NCBI GenBank assembly: GCA_001464375.1
Contig: LNEW01000114.1
Location: 1 to 40,100, forward strand
Direction: 5' to 3'
Source: Rhodospirillales bacterium Ga0074136
GTDB lineage: Bacteria > Pseudomonadota > Alphaproteobacteria > Acetobacterales > Acetobacteraceae
Length of the DNA stretch: 40,100 bases
Shown here: positions 18,084 to 27,377 of the stretch, in pieces
How positions within the stretch are numbered: the first letter of the stretch is position 1
Layout of the letters: every line of letters starts with the position of its first letter
Notes under the pieces: model-generated
What the model was told of the DNA's origin: nothing
The model's input: only the letters and a program-made list of their open reading frames with translations
Database searches by the model: none
Translations under genes and position numbers: made by a program

Positions 18084-19679
18084 TCAGCGCGTCAGGCGGA
18101 TATCAAGACCCTTGTAGAGCGCGATGCCGTAGATGCCATGCGCCCGCACGCCTTCGGTCCGCGCCGATGCCGCGACCCAGAGCTGCTCACGCGCCACCGG
18201 GAACCAGACATTGTTCTCGGCGATGATGCGCTGCGCGCGCGCGATCGCCGCCGTGCGCACCGCCGGGTCGACCGAGGTCTGCGCCTCGCGCAGCGCCGCG
18301 TCGGTCTCGGGGTTGTTCCAGTTCATGCGGTTGGGCGTCGGGCGGTTGCGGCTGTTGAAGTACAGCGAGAAGGCATCGGTCGCCGTGACATAGGGGTAGG
18401 ACATCACGAAGGCGTCGAATTCCTGCGTCGCCAGCCTCCCCCAGCCCACCGTCGCATCCCATAGCTGGATGCGCATCTCGAGCCCCACCCGCCGTAGGTC
18501 GGCCTGCATGGATTGCAGATATTGCTGCGCGGCCTGGGTCTGCAGCCCATAGACCAGGAAGGACGCGCGCTGGCCATCCTTCACGCGCACGCCGTCGGGC
18601 CCCATACGCCAGCCGGCCTCGTCCAGCACGCGCTGCGCGCCGGCCTGGTCGAAGCGCGGCACCAGTCGGGCGGCCTCGGCATCGAAGCCCGTCACCGCGG
18701 GATTGAGGTAGGCATCGGCCGGCGTCGCCGTACCGAACCAGGTGGCGCGCACCAGCGCATCGCGGTTGATCGCCATGTTGATGGCGCGGCGCACTGCCGG
18801 GTCGCTCACCACCGGCTTGTCGACCTTGAATCCCATGAAGTGGTCCCAGAAGTAGTTCTGCTGCTGGGACATCCGCACATTCGGCGTGCGCTGCAGCTGC
18901 GCGACCGCGATCGCGGGGATGTACTGCGTCACGTCCCCCTGGCCGGTCTGCAGCGCGGCCAGGCGCGTCTGCGATTCCGGCGAGACGCGCCACACCACGC
19001 GGTCCACCTGCGGCGACGGATTCTGGTACACGCCGGCCGGGCCCCAGGTGTAGTTCGGGTGGCGCGTCAGCACCAGTTCCTGCCGCGGCGTCCAGGACGC
19101 CCAGCAATACGGCCCGGTGCCGTTGAAGCCCTGCACGCCGAAATTCTGGCCCAGGCGTTCGACCGCGTTGCGGTCGACGACGGAGGCGAAGAACAGCGTC
19201 AGCTGGAACAGCAATTCGCCGAAGGGCTCGTTGAGTTCGTATTCGACCGTGTGGGCGTCGCGCGCGCGAATCTCCTTCACCGGGCCGGCACGCCAGCGCA
19301 CCGGGCTGCGCGTCGCGGGGTCGATGAAGCGGTTCAGCGAATAGACCACGTCATCCGCCGTCATCGGCCGGCCGTCGCAGAAGGTCACGTCGCGGCGCAG
19401 GTGGAAGGTGTAGGTCCGCCCGTCCGGGCTGATTTCCCATCGTTCGGCCAGCAGCGGGCGCACCGTCTGCATGTCGAAGTCAAGCGCCACCAGCGTGTCG
19501 CTCATCATGTAGATCGCTTCGCCGGCCGACCGCGCGGTCGATCGCGGCGGGTCGTAGTTGTCGGCGTCGATCTCGCGCAGGATCACCAGCGTGTTGCGCG
19601 GATTGGCCTGGGCGATCGCATCGCCCACCGGCATGGCAGCAGCCAGCGCAAGCAGCGCGGCGCCGAGCGTCTTCCTCAT
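18084..19679 (-). CDS. ABC transporter substrate-binding protein, family 5
   Basis: A 531-residue secreted binding protein for the adjacent peptide-type importer. The start at 19679 (MRKTLGAALLALAAAMPVG) is preceded by AAAGGGACG, and the signal peptide ends near DAIAQA. The SBP_bac_5 core is seen as ILREIDADNYDPPRS, ISPDGRTYTFHLRRDVTFCDGRPMTADDVVYSLNRF, GTGPYCW, AVRRAINMAINRDALV and the C-terminal ENNVWFPVAREQLWV. It starts 17 bp after the DppC-type permease gene. Together with the two permeases and two ATPases it makes a complete five-component importer. Confidence 0.93.
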   Translation of the reverse strand: MRKTLGAALLALAAAMPVGDAIAQANPRNTLVILREIDADNYDPPRSTARSAGEAIYMMSDTLVALDFDMQTVRPLLAERWEISPDGRTYTFHLRRDVTFCDGRPMTADDVVYSLNRFIDPATRSPVRWRAGPVKEIRARDAHTVEYELNEPFGELLFQLTLFFASVVDRNAVERLGQNFGVQGFNGTGPYCWASWTPRQELVLTRHPNYTWGPAGVYQNPSPQVDRVVWRVSPESQTRLAALQTGQGDVTQYIPAIAVAQLQRTPNVRMSQQQNYFWDHFMGFKVDKPVVSDPAVRRAINMAINRDALVRATWFGTATPADAYLNPAVTGFDAEAARLVPRFDQAGAQRVLDEAGWRMGPDGVRVKDGQRASFLVYGLQTQAAQQYLQSMQADLRRVGLEMRIQLWDATVGWGRLATQEFDAFVMSYPYVTATDAFSLYFNSRNRPTPNRMNWNNPETDAALREAQTSVDPAVRTAAIARAQRIIAENNVWFPVAREQLWVAASARTEGVRAHGIYGIALYKGLDIRLTR

Positions 19680-19696
19680 GGTTCGTCCCTTTCCGA

Positions 19697-20572
19697 TCAA
19701 ACGCGAAGCCTGGGATCGAGCGCGTCCCGCAAGGCGTCCCCGAGGACGTTGAAGGCGAGCACGACGATGAAGATGAGTATGCACGGCACCACGGCGATAT
19801 GCGGTGCGAAGAACAGGAAGTTGCGCCCCTCGCTCGCCATCGCACCCAGTTCCGGTATGGGCGGCTGCGCGCCCAGGCCAAGGAAGGACAGCGCCGAGCC
19901 CAGCAGGATCACCTGCCCGAAGCGCAGCGTGGCGAAGACGAAGATCGACGACAGGCAGTTCGGCGCCAGATGCCGCCAGATCAGCCGCGCGTCGGTCATC
20001 CCGGTGGCGCGCGCGGCTTCGATGAAGTCCAACCGCATCACCACCATCGCGGACCCGCGCACGATGCGCGCCATCAGCGGCACCGTCGCGACCGACAACG
20101 CCAGCACCACCGAGAAGATGCCCGGCCCGAAGATCGCCGCGATCGCGAGGCCCACCAGGATCGCCGGGAAGGACAGCAGGATGTCCACCAGGCGCATGAT
20201 CGGCCCGTCCAGCCACCGGTGGTAGAACGCCGCGAGGAAGCCGAGCAGCGCGCCCAGGCTGCCGCCCAGCGCCACCGCCGCGAAGCCCATCAGCAACGAC
20301 ACACGAAGGCCATACAGCAGGCGCGTGACCATGTCCCGGCCCTGCGCATCGGCCCCCAGCGGAAGGCCCGGGCTGCCCGGTGGCTGCATCGCCAGGGAAA
20401 GGTCGTTGTCGTACGGGTCGGTCGGCGCCAGCACCGGCGCCAGCACGGCGGCAGCGATGATCAGCATCACCAGGATCAGCGAGACCGCCGCCGCCGGTTC
20501 GCGCAGCAGGCGCACCAGGATGCCCGGGCGCGGCGGCGCGATCGGCTCGTTCGTTTCCGTCGCCGCGCTCAT
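19697..20572 (-). CDS. ABC transporter permease, DppC type
   Basis: A 291-residue inner-membrane permease. The N-terminal cytoplasmic region is followed by a first helix (residues about 28-50), the DppC-specific stretch with GADAQGRDMVTRLLYGLRVSL, and the conserved EAA loop FIEAARATGMTDARLIWRHLAPN. The end GDALRDALDPRLRV is the standard C-terminus of this family. It overlaps the DppB-type gene by 4 bp. About six membrane segments are visible. Confidence 0.94.
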   Translation of the reverse strand: MSAATETNEPIAPPRPGILVRLLREPAAAVSLILVMLIIAAAVLAPVLAPTDPYDNDLSLAMQPPGSPGLPLGADAQGRDMVTRLLYGLRVSLLMGFAAVALGGSLGALLGFLAAFYHRWLDGPIMRLVDILLSFPAILVGLAIAAIFGPGIFSVVLALSVATVPLMARIVRGSAMVVMRLDFIEAARATGMTDARLIWRHLAPNCLSSIFVFATLRFGQVILLGSALSFLGLGAQPPIPELGAMASEGRNFLFFAPHIAVVPCILIFIVVLAFNVLGDALRDALDPRLRV

Positions 20573-21510
20573 GCCGAACGGATCCGCGGATCGAGCGCGG
20601 CGTAGAGCACATCGACCGTCAAATTCACCACGATGAAGCCCAGCGACAACACGATGATCGTCCCCTGCGCCATCGGAAAATCCGAGGACAGGATAGCACC
20701 CACCGCCAGCCGCCCGACGCCGGGCCAGGCAAACACCGTCTCGGTCACCACCGCACCGCCCAGCAGGAAGCCGATCTGCAATCCGATCAGCGTCACCACC
20801 GGCACCAGCGCATTGCGCAGCGCATGGCGCAGCACCACCAGGCGTTCCGTCAGCCCCTTGGCGCGCGCCGTGCGCACGTGGTCGGCCGACAGCACGTCCA
20901 GCACCGCGGTGCGCGTCATGCGCGCCACCGGCCCGATGAACACGCCGCCCAGCGTGACCGCCGGGAGGATGAGCGATCGGATGCCGTCCAGGGTCCAGAA
21001 CGGGCCGGCGCGTCCGGTGAAGGGCAGCCACTGCCACTGGAAGCCGACGAACCAGATCAACACCAGCCCCACGAAGAACACCGGCACCGACACGCCGGCG
21101 ACCGACAGCGCCATGATCGTGCGGTCGATCACCGACCCGCGCCAATACGCCGCCAGGGTCCCCAGCAGGATGCCGAGCGGGATCGACCAGAACAGGCTCG
21201 CGACCATCAGTTCCAGCGTCGGGCCGATGGTTGCACCCAGTTCCTGGCTGACCGGCACGTTGTTGATGATCGACGCGCCGAGGTCGCCATGCAGCAGTCG
21301 CCACAGATACAGCCCGAACTGCACGTGCAGCGGTTGATCCAGACCGAGGTCGCCGCGGATCAACGCGATCACGTCGGGCGTCGCGTTCGGCCCGGCGCGG
21401 ACGGTCGCCGGATCCGTCGGCACCACCTGCATCAGCAGGAAGCCGATCAGCAGCACGCCGAACATCACCGGCACGGCCAGCAGCATGCGGTGCAGCGCGT
21501 GACGCAACAT
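20569..21510 (-). CDS. ABC transporter permease, DppB type
   Basis: A 313-residue inner-membrane permease, partner of the DppC-type protein. It starts MLRHALHRMLLAVPVMFGVLL, the usual DppB/GsiC N-terminus (helix 1, then MQVVPTDPA), and has DLGLDQPLHVQFGLYL, GDLGASI, the EAA loop with HVRTARAKGLTERLVVLRHALRNALVPV, and the C-terminal VNLTVDVLYAALDPRIRSA. The start codon overlaps the stop of the upstream amidohydrolase by one base (TGATG in the transcript), so translation is coupled. Confidence 0.94.
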   Translation of the reverse strand: MLRHALHRMLLAVPVMFGVLLIGFLLMQVVPTDPATVRAGPNATPDVIALIRGDLGLDQPLHVQFGLYLWRLLHGDLGASIINNVPVSQELGATIGPTLELMVASLFWSIPLGILLGTLAAYWRGSVIDRTIMALSVAGVSVPVFFVGLVLIWFVGFQWQWLPFTGRAGPFWTLDGIRSLILPAVTLGGVFIGPVARMTRTAVLDVLSADHVRTARAKGLTERLVVLRHALRNALVPVVTLIGLQIGFLLGGAVVTETVFAWPGVGRLAVGAILSSDFPMAQGTIIVLSLGFIVVNLTVDVLYAALDPRIRSA

Positions 21511-23120
21511 CAGGCCAGCACGCCGTGGCGGTCGAAGATGGGCGCGCCCTCGCGCAGCGTCAGGTCGGCCTGCACGCCGCGCATCTCCTCGGGGTCGATC
21601 GCGAAGACATCGCGCGACAGCACCGCGATGTCGGCCTGCATGCCCGGCTCCAGCGTGCCGCGGCGATCCTCGGCAAATTGCGTGTAGGCGCCGCACCACG
21701 TGTAGCAATGCACCGCTTCCTCGGCGGTCAGTGCCTCCTCCGGCCCCACCACCGTGCCGCGGTTGGTCTTGCGCGTCAGCATGGTGAACAGGTTGACGAA
21801 GGGATCGACGGTCGAGACCGGGCAGTCGGACGACGCCGCCGGATGCGCCCCGTCATCCAGCCAGGTCTTCATCGGGTAGGCATGCATCGACCGCTGCGGC
21901 CCGAGATTCTTCACGTAGAGATCGCCGAATTCGTACATGAAGACTGGCTGCGGCACCGGCAGGATGCCGCGCGCCTTCATGCGCCGGCGCTGGTCGCGCG
22001 TGACGAACCCGCAATGCTCGATGCGGTGGCGCCGCGCGGCAAACGGATGGACCGCGCTGTCGGCCGCTTCCATTCCCAGCAGCACCTGCTCGATCGCCGC
22101 ATCGCCGATGGCATGGATGTCGAGCTGCCAACCCTGCTCGTGATACTGCTTCAGCAGCGCATGGATCGTCTCGTCCGGGAAGGTGAAGACGCCCGTGCCG
22201 CCCTGGATGTAGGGCTCGAAAAACGCCGCGGTGAGCCCGCCGGCGGAGCCGTCGGCAAACACCTTCACCGCGCCCCAGCGCAGGCTGTCATCGCCGTCCA
22301 TGGGCCGCATCCCGGCCGCCCAGGCATCCGCGGCGATGCCTTCCGGATTGCCCGCCAGCACCTGCCACATGCGCAGGCTCAACCGGCCCGCCGCCTTCGC
22401 CGCGTCATACGCCGCAACTTCCGCCATGCCGGCCGTCATGCCGACATTCATGTCGGTGGCGCTCGCGAAGCCGAGCGACGCCAGGTGCCCGCAAGCCGCC
22501 TCGATCGCGCCAACCATGGTCGCTTCATCCGGTGGCGGGATCACGTCGCGCACCAGGCGCATGGCGCGTTCCTGGAACAGCCCCGTCAGCGCACCGTCGC
22601 GCCGCTCGATCACGCCGCCCTCGGGATCGGGGGTGTTGTGGCCGACGCCGGCCATCCGCATGGCCATGGAATTCGCGACTGCCATGTGCCCGCAGGTGCG
22701 CACGATCGCAACGGGATTGTCCGGCGCGGCACGATCCAGCTCGCTCGCCAGCGGATGCCGCCCGACATCCAATTCCGCATGGTCATAGCCGCGCCCGAGC
22801 ACCCAGGCGCCCTTCGGCGCGGCCCGCGCGGCATCGCCGATGCGCCGCAGCACCTCGTCCAGCGTACGCACCTCCTCGGCGCGCAGGTTCACCTGCGACA
22901 GGCCCAGCCCATAGGGCAGCAGGTGCATATGCGCTTCGTTGAAGGCCGGGATCGCCACGCGGCCACCAAGGTCGATGCGCCGCGTGCCCGCGCCCGCCGC
23001 GTCGCGCGCCGCGTTTCCCAGCGCCAGCACCTGCCCGTCCTTCACCGCCACCGCATCGGTGAAGCCCGCGGCAAGCCCGCGAAAGACGCGTCCGCCCTCG
23101 ATCAGGACATCCGCCGTCAC
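21510..23120 (-). CDS. YtcJ-like amidohydrolase (amidohydrolase_3 family)
   Basis: A 536-residue metal-dependent hydrolase of the amidohydrolase_3/YtcJ branch. It has the metal motif FNEAHMHLL (the first ligand pair as HMH), KVFADGSAGG for the bridging-lysine region, LDIHAIGDAAIEQVL, HRIEHCGFV, and ASSDCPVSTVDPF with the catalytic aspartate, then the closing strand GTLEPGMQADIAVLSRD. The start is GTG at 23120 (VTADVLIEGG), chosen because it overlaps the stop of the aldolase-like gene by 4 bp and gives the family N-terminus. YtcJ-type enzymes have few defined substrates. Here it is the second gene of the long transport/catabolic operon. Confidence 0.88.
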   Translation of the reverse strand: MTADVLIEGGRVFRGLAAGFTDAVAVKDGQVLALGNAARDAAGAGTRRIDLGGRVAIPAFNEAHMHLLPYGLGLSQVNLRAEEVRTLDEVLRRIGDAARAAPKGAWVLGRGYDHAELDVGRHPLASELDRAAPDNPVAIVRTCGHMAVANSMAMRMAGVGHNTPDPEGGVIERRDGALTGLFQERAMRLVRDVIPPPDEATMVGAIEAACGHLASLGFASATDMNVGMTAGMAEVAAYDAAKAAGRLSLRMWQVLAGNPEGIAADAWAAGMRPMDGDDSLRWGAVKVFADGSAGGLTAAFFEPYIQGGTGVFTFPDETIHALLKQYHEQGWQLDIHAIGDAAIEQVLLGMEAADSAVHPFAARRHRIEHCGFVTRDQRRRMKARGILPVPQPVFMYEFGDLYVKNLGPQRSMHAYPMKTWLDDGAHPAASSDCPVSTVDPFVNLFTMLTRKTNRGTVVGPEEALTAEEAVHCYTWCGAYTQFAEDRRGTLEPGMQADIAVLSRDVFAIDPEEMRGVQADLTLREGAPIFDRHGVLA

Positions 23121-23890
23121 GAACGGTAGTCCGGCTTTCCGTCCTCGATCAGCCGCAGCGCCGAAGCCCAGGCCATCGCGAAATGCGTCCCGTCGCTCGG
23201 CCGGTTGAACTGGGCCGCGGTGTGAAGCCGCACCGATTCCGGCGGCAGCACCAGCTCGGCGCCGCCCGACTGGGCAGCGATCTGCGCCTGGCAGGCGCGC
23301 TCCAGGTAGTAGATGTTCAGGAAGGCCTCGCAGGCATGCCGCCCGCACACCAGCAGCCCGTGGTTGCGCAGGATCATCGCGTTGTGCGTGCCGAGGTCGC
23401 GCACCAGCCGGTCTCGCTCATCAAGGTCGAGCGCGATCCCCTCGTAATCGTGATACGCCAGATGCCCGTAGTATTTCAGCGCGTGCTGGCTGATCGGCAG
23501 CAGCCCCTGCCGCTGCGCCGATACCGCGATGCCGGCCTCGGTATGCGTGTGGATCACCACCCCCGCATCCTCGCGCGCCATGTGGATCGCGGAATGGATG
23601 GTGAAGCCCGCGGCGTTCACCGGCTTCGATTCCGCGCCTTCCTCCACCACATTGCCGTCGAGGTCGATCTTCACCAGGTCCGAGGCGCGCATCTCGTGGA
23701 ACAGCACGCCATACTTGTTGATCAGGAAGTGGTGCTCGGGCCCGGGGATGCGGGCGCTGATGTGCGTATAGATGAAGTCCGTCATGCGGAAATGCGCGAC
23801 CAGGCGGTACAGCGCCGCGAGGTCGCAACGGATGCGCCATTCATCCTCGGTGACACCGCGAAGGGCGGCGGGCGGGCTGACGATGTTCAT
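23117..23890 (-). CDS. Class II aldolase/adducin family protein
   Basis: A 257-residue zinc-dependent protein of the class II aldolase family (fuculose/ribulose phosphate aldolase fold). Zinc histidines are seen in VVIHTHTEAGIA and the third in ILRNHGLLVCG; FIYTHISARIPG and VNAAGFTIHSAIHMA are also family-typical. The 250-260 residue length and C-terminal PSDGTHFAMAWASALRLIE match the subgroup often annotated simply as class II aldolase, whose reactions are largely undefined. It is the first gene of the 11-gene operon, starting at 23890 after GGAGAA, with a 137-bp upstream region shared with the end of the transglutaminase cassette. Confidence 0.9.
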   Translation of the reverse strand: MNIVSPPAALRGVTEDEWRIRCDLAALYRLVAHFRMTDFIYTHISARIPGPEHHFLINKYGVLFHEMRASDLVKIDLDGNVVEEGAESKPVNAAGFTIHSAIHMAREDAGVVIHTHTEAGIAVSAQRQGLLPISQHALKYYGHLAYHDYEGIALDLDERDRLVRDLGTHNAMILRNHGLLVCGRHACEAFLNIYYLERACQAQIAAQSGGAELVLPPESVRLHTAAQFNRPSDGTHFAMAWASALRLIEDGKPDYRS

Positions 23891-23911
23891 GGAATTTCTC
23901 CGCGCGAACTG

Positions 23912-23945
23912 GACAAACTGTCATCTTGCACGCCCGCCGCGTCAA
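23912..23945 (-). promoter_or_regulatory. Candidate promoter/operator of the aldolase-amidohydrolase-ABC operon
   Basis: On the minus strand TTGACG (23945-23940) could be a -35 box, followed after 17 bases by GACAGT (23922-23917), a poor -10 match. The -10 region overlaps a small palindrome, GACA-AAC-TGTC read on the plus strand at 23912-23922, which could be a repressor half-site pair. It lies about 22-55 bp before the start codon at 23890. Only the sequence matches are seen; promoter function is inferred. Confidence 0.25.
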
Positions 23946-24027
23946 CCGCCGGCGCGGCATCGATCCACACCGGCAACACCGACCTGCGCGTCCCCCGGGC
24001 AGCCCTGCCCCGCGCGCGTGCAGCACC

Positions 24028-24903
24028 TCAGGCGGGCACCGGGCCTTCCGCTTCCTCAAGGTCCACGCCGACCCGCAGCCCGTGTTCCCCGCCACCCAGG
24101 ATCACGCCGCGCAGCGGGCTGACATCGGCGAAGTCGCGCCCCCAGGCGAGCACCACGTGCTCGTCCTTCACCACGATGTCGTTGGTCGGGTCCAACCCGA
24201 CCCATCCCTGTTCCGGCCCGAGCCAGGCCTCGACCCAGGCATGCGACTGGTCGGCACCGCGTCGCGCCACGCTGCCCGGTGGCGGACGCGTCCGCACATA
24301 GCCCGAGACGTAGCGCGCCGGCAGCCCCAACCCGCGCAGCCCGCTGATCATCACATGCGCATAGTCCTGGCAGACGCCGACCCGGCTCTCCAGCACCTCG
24401 ACGACCTGCGTGTTCGGCCCCGTCACGCCGGGCTTGTATGTGAAGTCACGGCGGATGCGCGCCATCAGTTCCAACAGCCCGACCAGCACGGGCCGGCGCG
24501 CCGGGAAGGACGCGGCGGCATAGCCCCGCGCGGCGGGCACCAGCGGCGCCAGCGGGCTCGGGAAGATGAACTCGGCCGCCGGCGAACAGCGCGCGATGTC
24601 GCGCACCACCTCCCAGGGCAGGCTCGTCGATGCCGGTGGCGGGTCGGGGAAGCGCACCTCGACCAGCGCCTCGGCCACCACCTCGAAGCGCGCATGCGGC
24701 ACGTCGATGAAGACGCGGCTGGCCTGGTTGCCGAAATGGTCCGTCGCCTGCGTCACGCGGGTCGGCGTGGGTGTCACCGTGACCATGGTGCGCGCCACCT
24801 GCTGGCTTGCCAGTCGGCGCGGCGTCAGCAGCAGCAGATGCGCGGCGAGGTCGACCGGATGCGCATAGGCATAGGTGGTGACATGGCGCAGCCGATAGAT
24901 CAC
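24028..24903 (-). CDS. Transglutaminase-like cysteine protein (bacterial transglutaminase N-terminal plus core domain)
   Basis: A 291-residue protein with the bacterial transglutaminase-like N-terminal beta domain (YRLRHVTTYAYAHPVDLAAHLLLLTPR) and a papain-like transglutaminase core. The catalytic triad is intact: Cys178 in RVGVCQDYAHV, His221 in QSHAWVEAW and Asp238 in GLDPTND. No signal peptide. It is the last gene of a three-gene cassette and starts at GTG 24903, overlapping the stop of the ATP-grasp/alpha-E gene by 4 bp. In published comparative genomics (Iyer and Aravind, amidoligase/ATP-grasp systems) such proteins are predicted to hydrolyse or exchange amide/peptide bonds of a peptide made by the partner ATP-grasp. 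No product is established. Confidence 0.9.
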   Translation of the reverse strand: MIYRLRHVTTYAYAHPVDLAAHLLLLTPRRLASQQVARTMVTVTPTPTRVTQATDHFGNQASRVFIDVPHARFEVVAEALVEVRFPDPPPASTSLPWEVVRDIARCSPAAEFIFPSPLAPLVPAARGYAAASFPARRPVLVGLLELMARIRRDFTYKPGVTGPNTQVVEVLESRVGVCQDYAHVMISGLRGLGLPARYVSGYVRTRPPPGSVARRGADQSHAWVEAWLGPEQGWVGLDPTNDIVVKDEHVVLAWGRDFADVSPLRGVILGGGEHGLRVGVDLEEAEGPVPA

Positions 24904-27377
24904 GCCGCCCCCCGCAAGGCAGGTTCGGCGCCTTCGAGCCCGACCGTCTGTGCCACCGGCAGCAGCGCGAAGTACCGCCGCGTCACCGCATCCGACAGCG
25001 CGGCGATGCGGTTCGCCACCGCTTCGAGGCGCGGCGGCAGGGCGGCCGCCGCCAGCGCCTGGTCGGGCGCCCGGATCACGTCGGCGACGATCGCCTCGGC
25101 CTCCGCGAGCAGCAACGCCGCTTCGTCCGGCAGCGCGCGGTCGTCGTCGCTCGCCACTTCCGACAGGCTGCGGCTGATCGCTTCCAGCTGGAAGGCCAGT
25201 GCGCGCGGATTGGACGGGTCCGCCAGCACCAGGTCCAGCGCCGGCGCCGGCTGCAGGATGGTCAGGTAGCGGCTGCGGTAGGTGATTACGCTGTCGCAGA
25301 GTTCCAGCATCAGCCGCAGCCCGCCCTCGATGCGCGCCGGCGGCTGGTCCAGCGCGAACTGCACTTCCGAGGCGATGGCCTGCGCACGTTCCACCCGCCG
25401 CCCGAGGTCGAGGAACAGCCACGCACCACCGCGCACCATGCTCTCCGCCGCCACGCCCGCCACGGCGGTGGCAAAGCGCAGCACCGAGATCATCGCGCGC
25501 CCTATCGTGTCCAGATTGTCGCCGGCATCGCGCATCTCGGCCCGCGCGCTGCGCAGCGTCAGCGTGAAGGTCGCGTACATGTCGGCGGTCAGCCGGTCGC
25601 GCACCATGGCGGTCATGGCCGCGATGCGCTCCGCCAGCACGGTCAGCGCGCCATCGTCGCGCAGCGCCGCGGCGATGATGGCCGGGAGCGCCTGCGCGGC
25701 CGAGGACCCCGCGACCTCATCCGCCCCGGTGAACCCCGCCTGCGCCAGGCAATGCGCGAGTGCGGCCACCTCCGCCTGTTCGCGCGGCAGCACCACGCCG
25801 CGCGAGATCCGCGCCTGCGTGGCCCGCACCAGCCGTGCCGCGCGCTCCAGCCGTTCCGTGTAGCGCCCCAGCCAGAACAGGTTGTCCGCCACGCGGGAGG
25901 GCAGCGCGCCCGGCTGGCGGCGGATCGGCAGTGGCGGCAACTGCATCGCGGCCGGGCCGATGATGTCGGTGCCCTCGTCTGCCAGCACCCAGACATCCTT
26001 GGACAGGCCCTGCGTCGGCAGCGCGCCGCCGATCGACGTCGCCTCGCCGATCCGCGCCAGGCCGCCCGGCATGACGCGCCACGCGGTGCCATCGAACACC
26101 GCGAACATGCGCAGCATCAGCGGGCGCGGTTCCAACCCGTCCCCCACCACGCAGGGCACCACGGAGGCCACCGGCAGGCGCGTCGCGGCATAGGCGGCGG
26201 GGCGTGCCTCCGCGGCGATGGCATGCGCCCAGGCATCGAGCGCGACGGGGCTCGGCGCCATGCCGTCCGTCGCCCCGCGCACCAGCCAGCCAGCTTCGTC
26301 CGCCAGCCGCGCGCGCGCCGCGGCATCGCCGAGCCACAGCGTCTCGACCGAGGGCAGCAACAGCGCCTGCCCCAGCAGCCGGGGCGCCAGCGCATCCAGG
26401 AAGCCGGCCAGCGCAGGCGCCTCGGCCAGCCCGGCGCCGGGCGCGTTGAAAATGCGCACCGTCCCCTCGCGCGCGGCATCCAGCAGCCCCGGCACGCCCG
26501 AGGTGCCGGCCTCGGAACACTCCAGCGGGTCGAGTGTCGCGCCTTCGATGCGCGACAGCAGCACATCCACGCGCTGCAATCCTTGCAGCGTCTTGAGATA
26601 CAGCACGCCGCCGCGCACCGTCAGGTCGCCGCATTCGACCAGCGCGCAGGACAATTCGCGCGACAGCAGCATGTCCTCGAACCAGCGCGGGTGGTGCGTG
26701 CCGCGGGTCAGCAGCGCGACGGCGGGATCGCCGCGCTCGGGCGGCGCGAGGCGCTGCAAGGCGTCCTGCCAGACATCGAAGAAGGGCCGCATGGATCGCA
26801 CCGGCGCGCCGCGGAACACCTCCGGCATCACGCGCGCGAGCAGGCGGCGGTTCTCCCGCGCCAGGCCCGGCCCGGCCGGCGCGGTGGTGCGGTCGGCCAG
26901 CACGCGCCAGGCGCCGTCCGGCCCGCGCAGCAAATCCACCGCGTACAAATGCAGCATCGGCCGCGCCGGCGGCGCGCCATCATGGCGACAGGGGCGCAGG
27001 AAGGCGGGGTTGGCGAACACCACCTCGGGCGGAATCACACCGTCGGCGAGCAGCGTTTGCGGGCCGTACAGGTCGGCCAGCAGCGCCTCCAGCAGCGTCG
27101 CGCGCTGTGCGATGCCGGCTTCCAGCGCGGCGAATTCGCTGGCGGGCAGCACCAGCGGCAATGGGTCGCAACGCCAGGCGACCTGGCGCTTCGACCCCGG
27201 CAGCACGCCGGCCATGCCCTCATCCTCGAAGGCGCGATCCAGGCGGCGGGCGCGCTCGCCCAGCACGCCCTCCCCCATGCCGCCCAGGATGCCGAGCAGG
27301 GTCCGCCAATGCGGGCGCACGCCGCCCCTGCCATCGACCATCTCGTCGAGCGGCGGGACGCCGTCCGGTTCAGCCAT
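24900..27377 (-). CDS. Fused circularly permuted type 2 ATP-grasp and alpha-E domain protein
   Basis: An 825-residue cytoplasmic protein. Residues about 1-485 are a circularly permuted ATP-grasp (DUF404/DUF407 type): HLYAVDLLRGPDGAWRVLADR, ARENRRLLARVMPEVF, VALLTRGTHH, ECGDLTVRGGVLYLKTLQGLQRVDVLLSRIEG and PGLLDAAREGTVRIFNAPGAG. From about residue 490 comes the all-helical alpha-E domain, opening LPSRVADNLFWLGRYTERLERAARL, with the repeated MVRGGAWLFLDLGRRVERA half. In many bacteria these are two genes; here they are one. Relative to stand-alone ATP-grasps of this class, where I recall a glutamate/asparagine-containing VLEDN motif, this protein has VLADR followed by TTAPAG, so nucleotide chemistry may differ (recollection plus inference). 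It overlaps both neighbours. Start ATG 27377. Confidence 0.9.
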   Translation of the reverse strand: MAEPDGVPPLDEMVDGRGGVRPHWRTLLGILGGMGEGVLGERARRLDRAFEDEGMAGVLPGSKRQVAWRCDPLPLVLPASEFAALEAGIAQRATLLEALLADLYGPQTLLADGVIPPEVVFANPAFLRPCRHDGAPPARPMLHLYAVDLLRGPDGAWRVLADRTTAPAGPGLARENRRLLARVMPEVFRGAPVRSMRPFFDVWQDALQRLAPPERGDPAVALLTRGTHHPRWFEDMLLSRELSCALVECGDLTVRGGVLYLKTLQGLQRVDVLLSRIEGATLDPLECSEAGTSGVPGLLDAAREGTVRIFNAPGAGLAEAPALAGFLDALAPRLLGQALLLPSVETLWLGDAAARARLADEAGWLVRGATDGMAPSPVALDAWAHAIAAEARPAAYAATRLPVASVVPCVVGDGLEPRPLMLRMFAVFDGTAWRVMPGGLARIGEATSIGGALPTQGLSKDVWVLADEGTDIIGPAAMQLPPLPIRRQPGALPSRVADNLFWLGRYTERLERAARLVRATQARISRGVVLPREQAEVAALAHCLAQAGFTGADEVAGSSAAQALPAIIAAALRDDGALTVLAERIAAMTAMVRDRLTADMYATFTLTLRSARAEMRDAGDNLDTIGRAMISVLRFATAVAGVAAESMVRGGAWLFLDLGRRVERAQAIASEVQFALDQPPARIEGGLRLMLELCDSVITYRSRYLTILQPAPALDLVLADPSNPRALAFQLEAISRSLSEVASDDDRALPDEAALLLAEAEAIVADVIRAPDQALAAAALPPRLEAVANRIAALSDAVTRRYFALLPVAQTVGLEGAEPALRGAA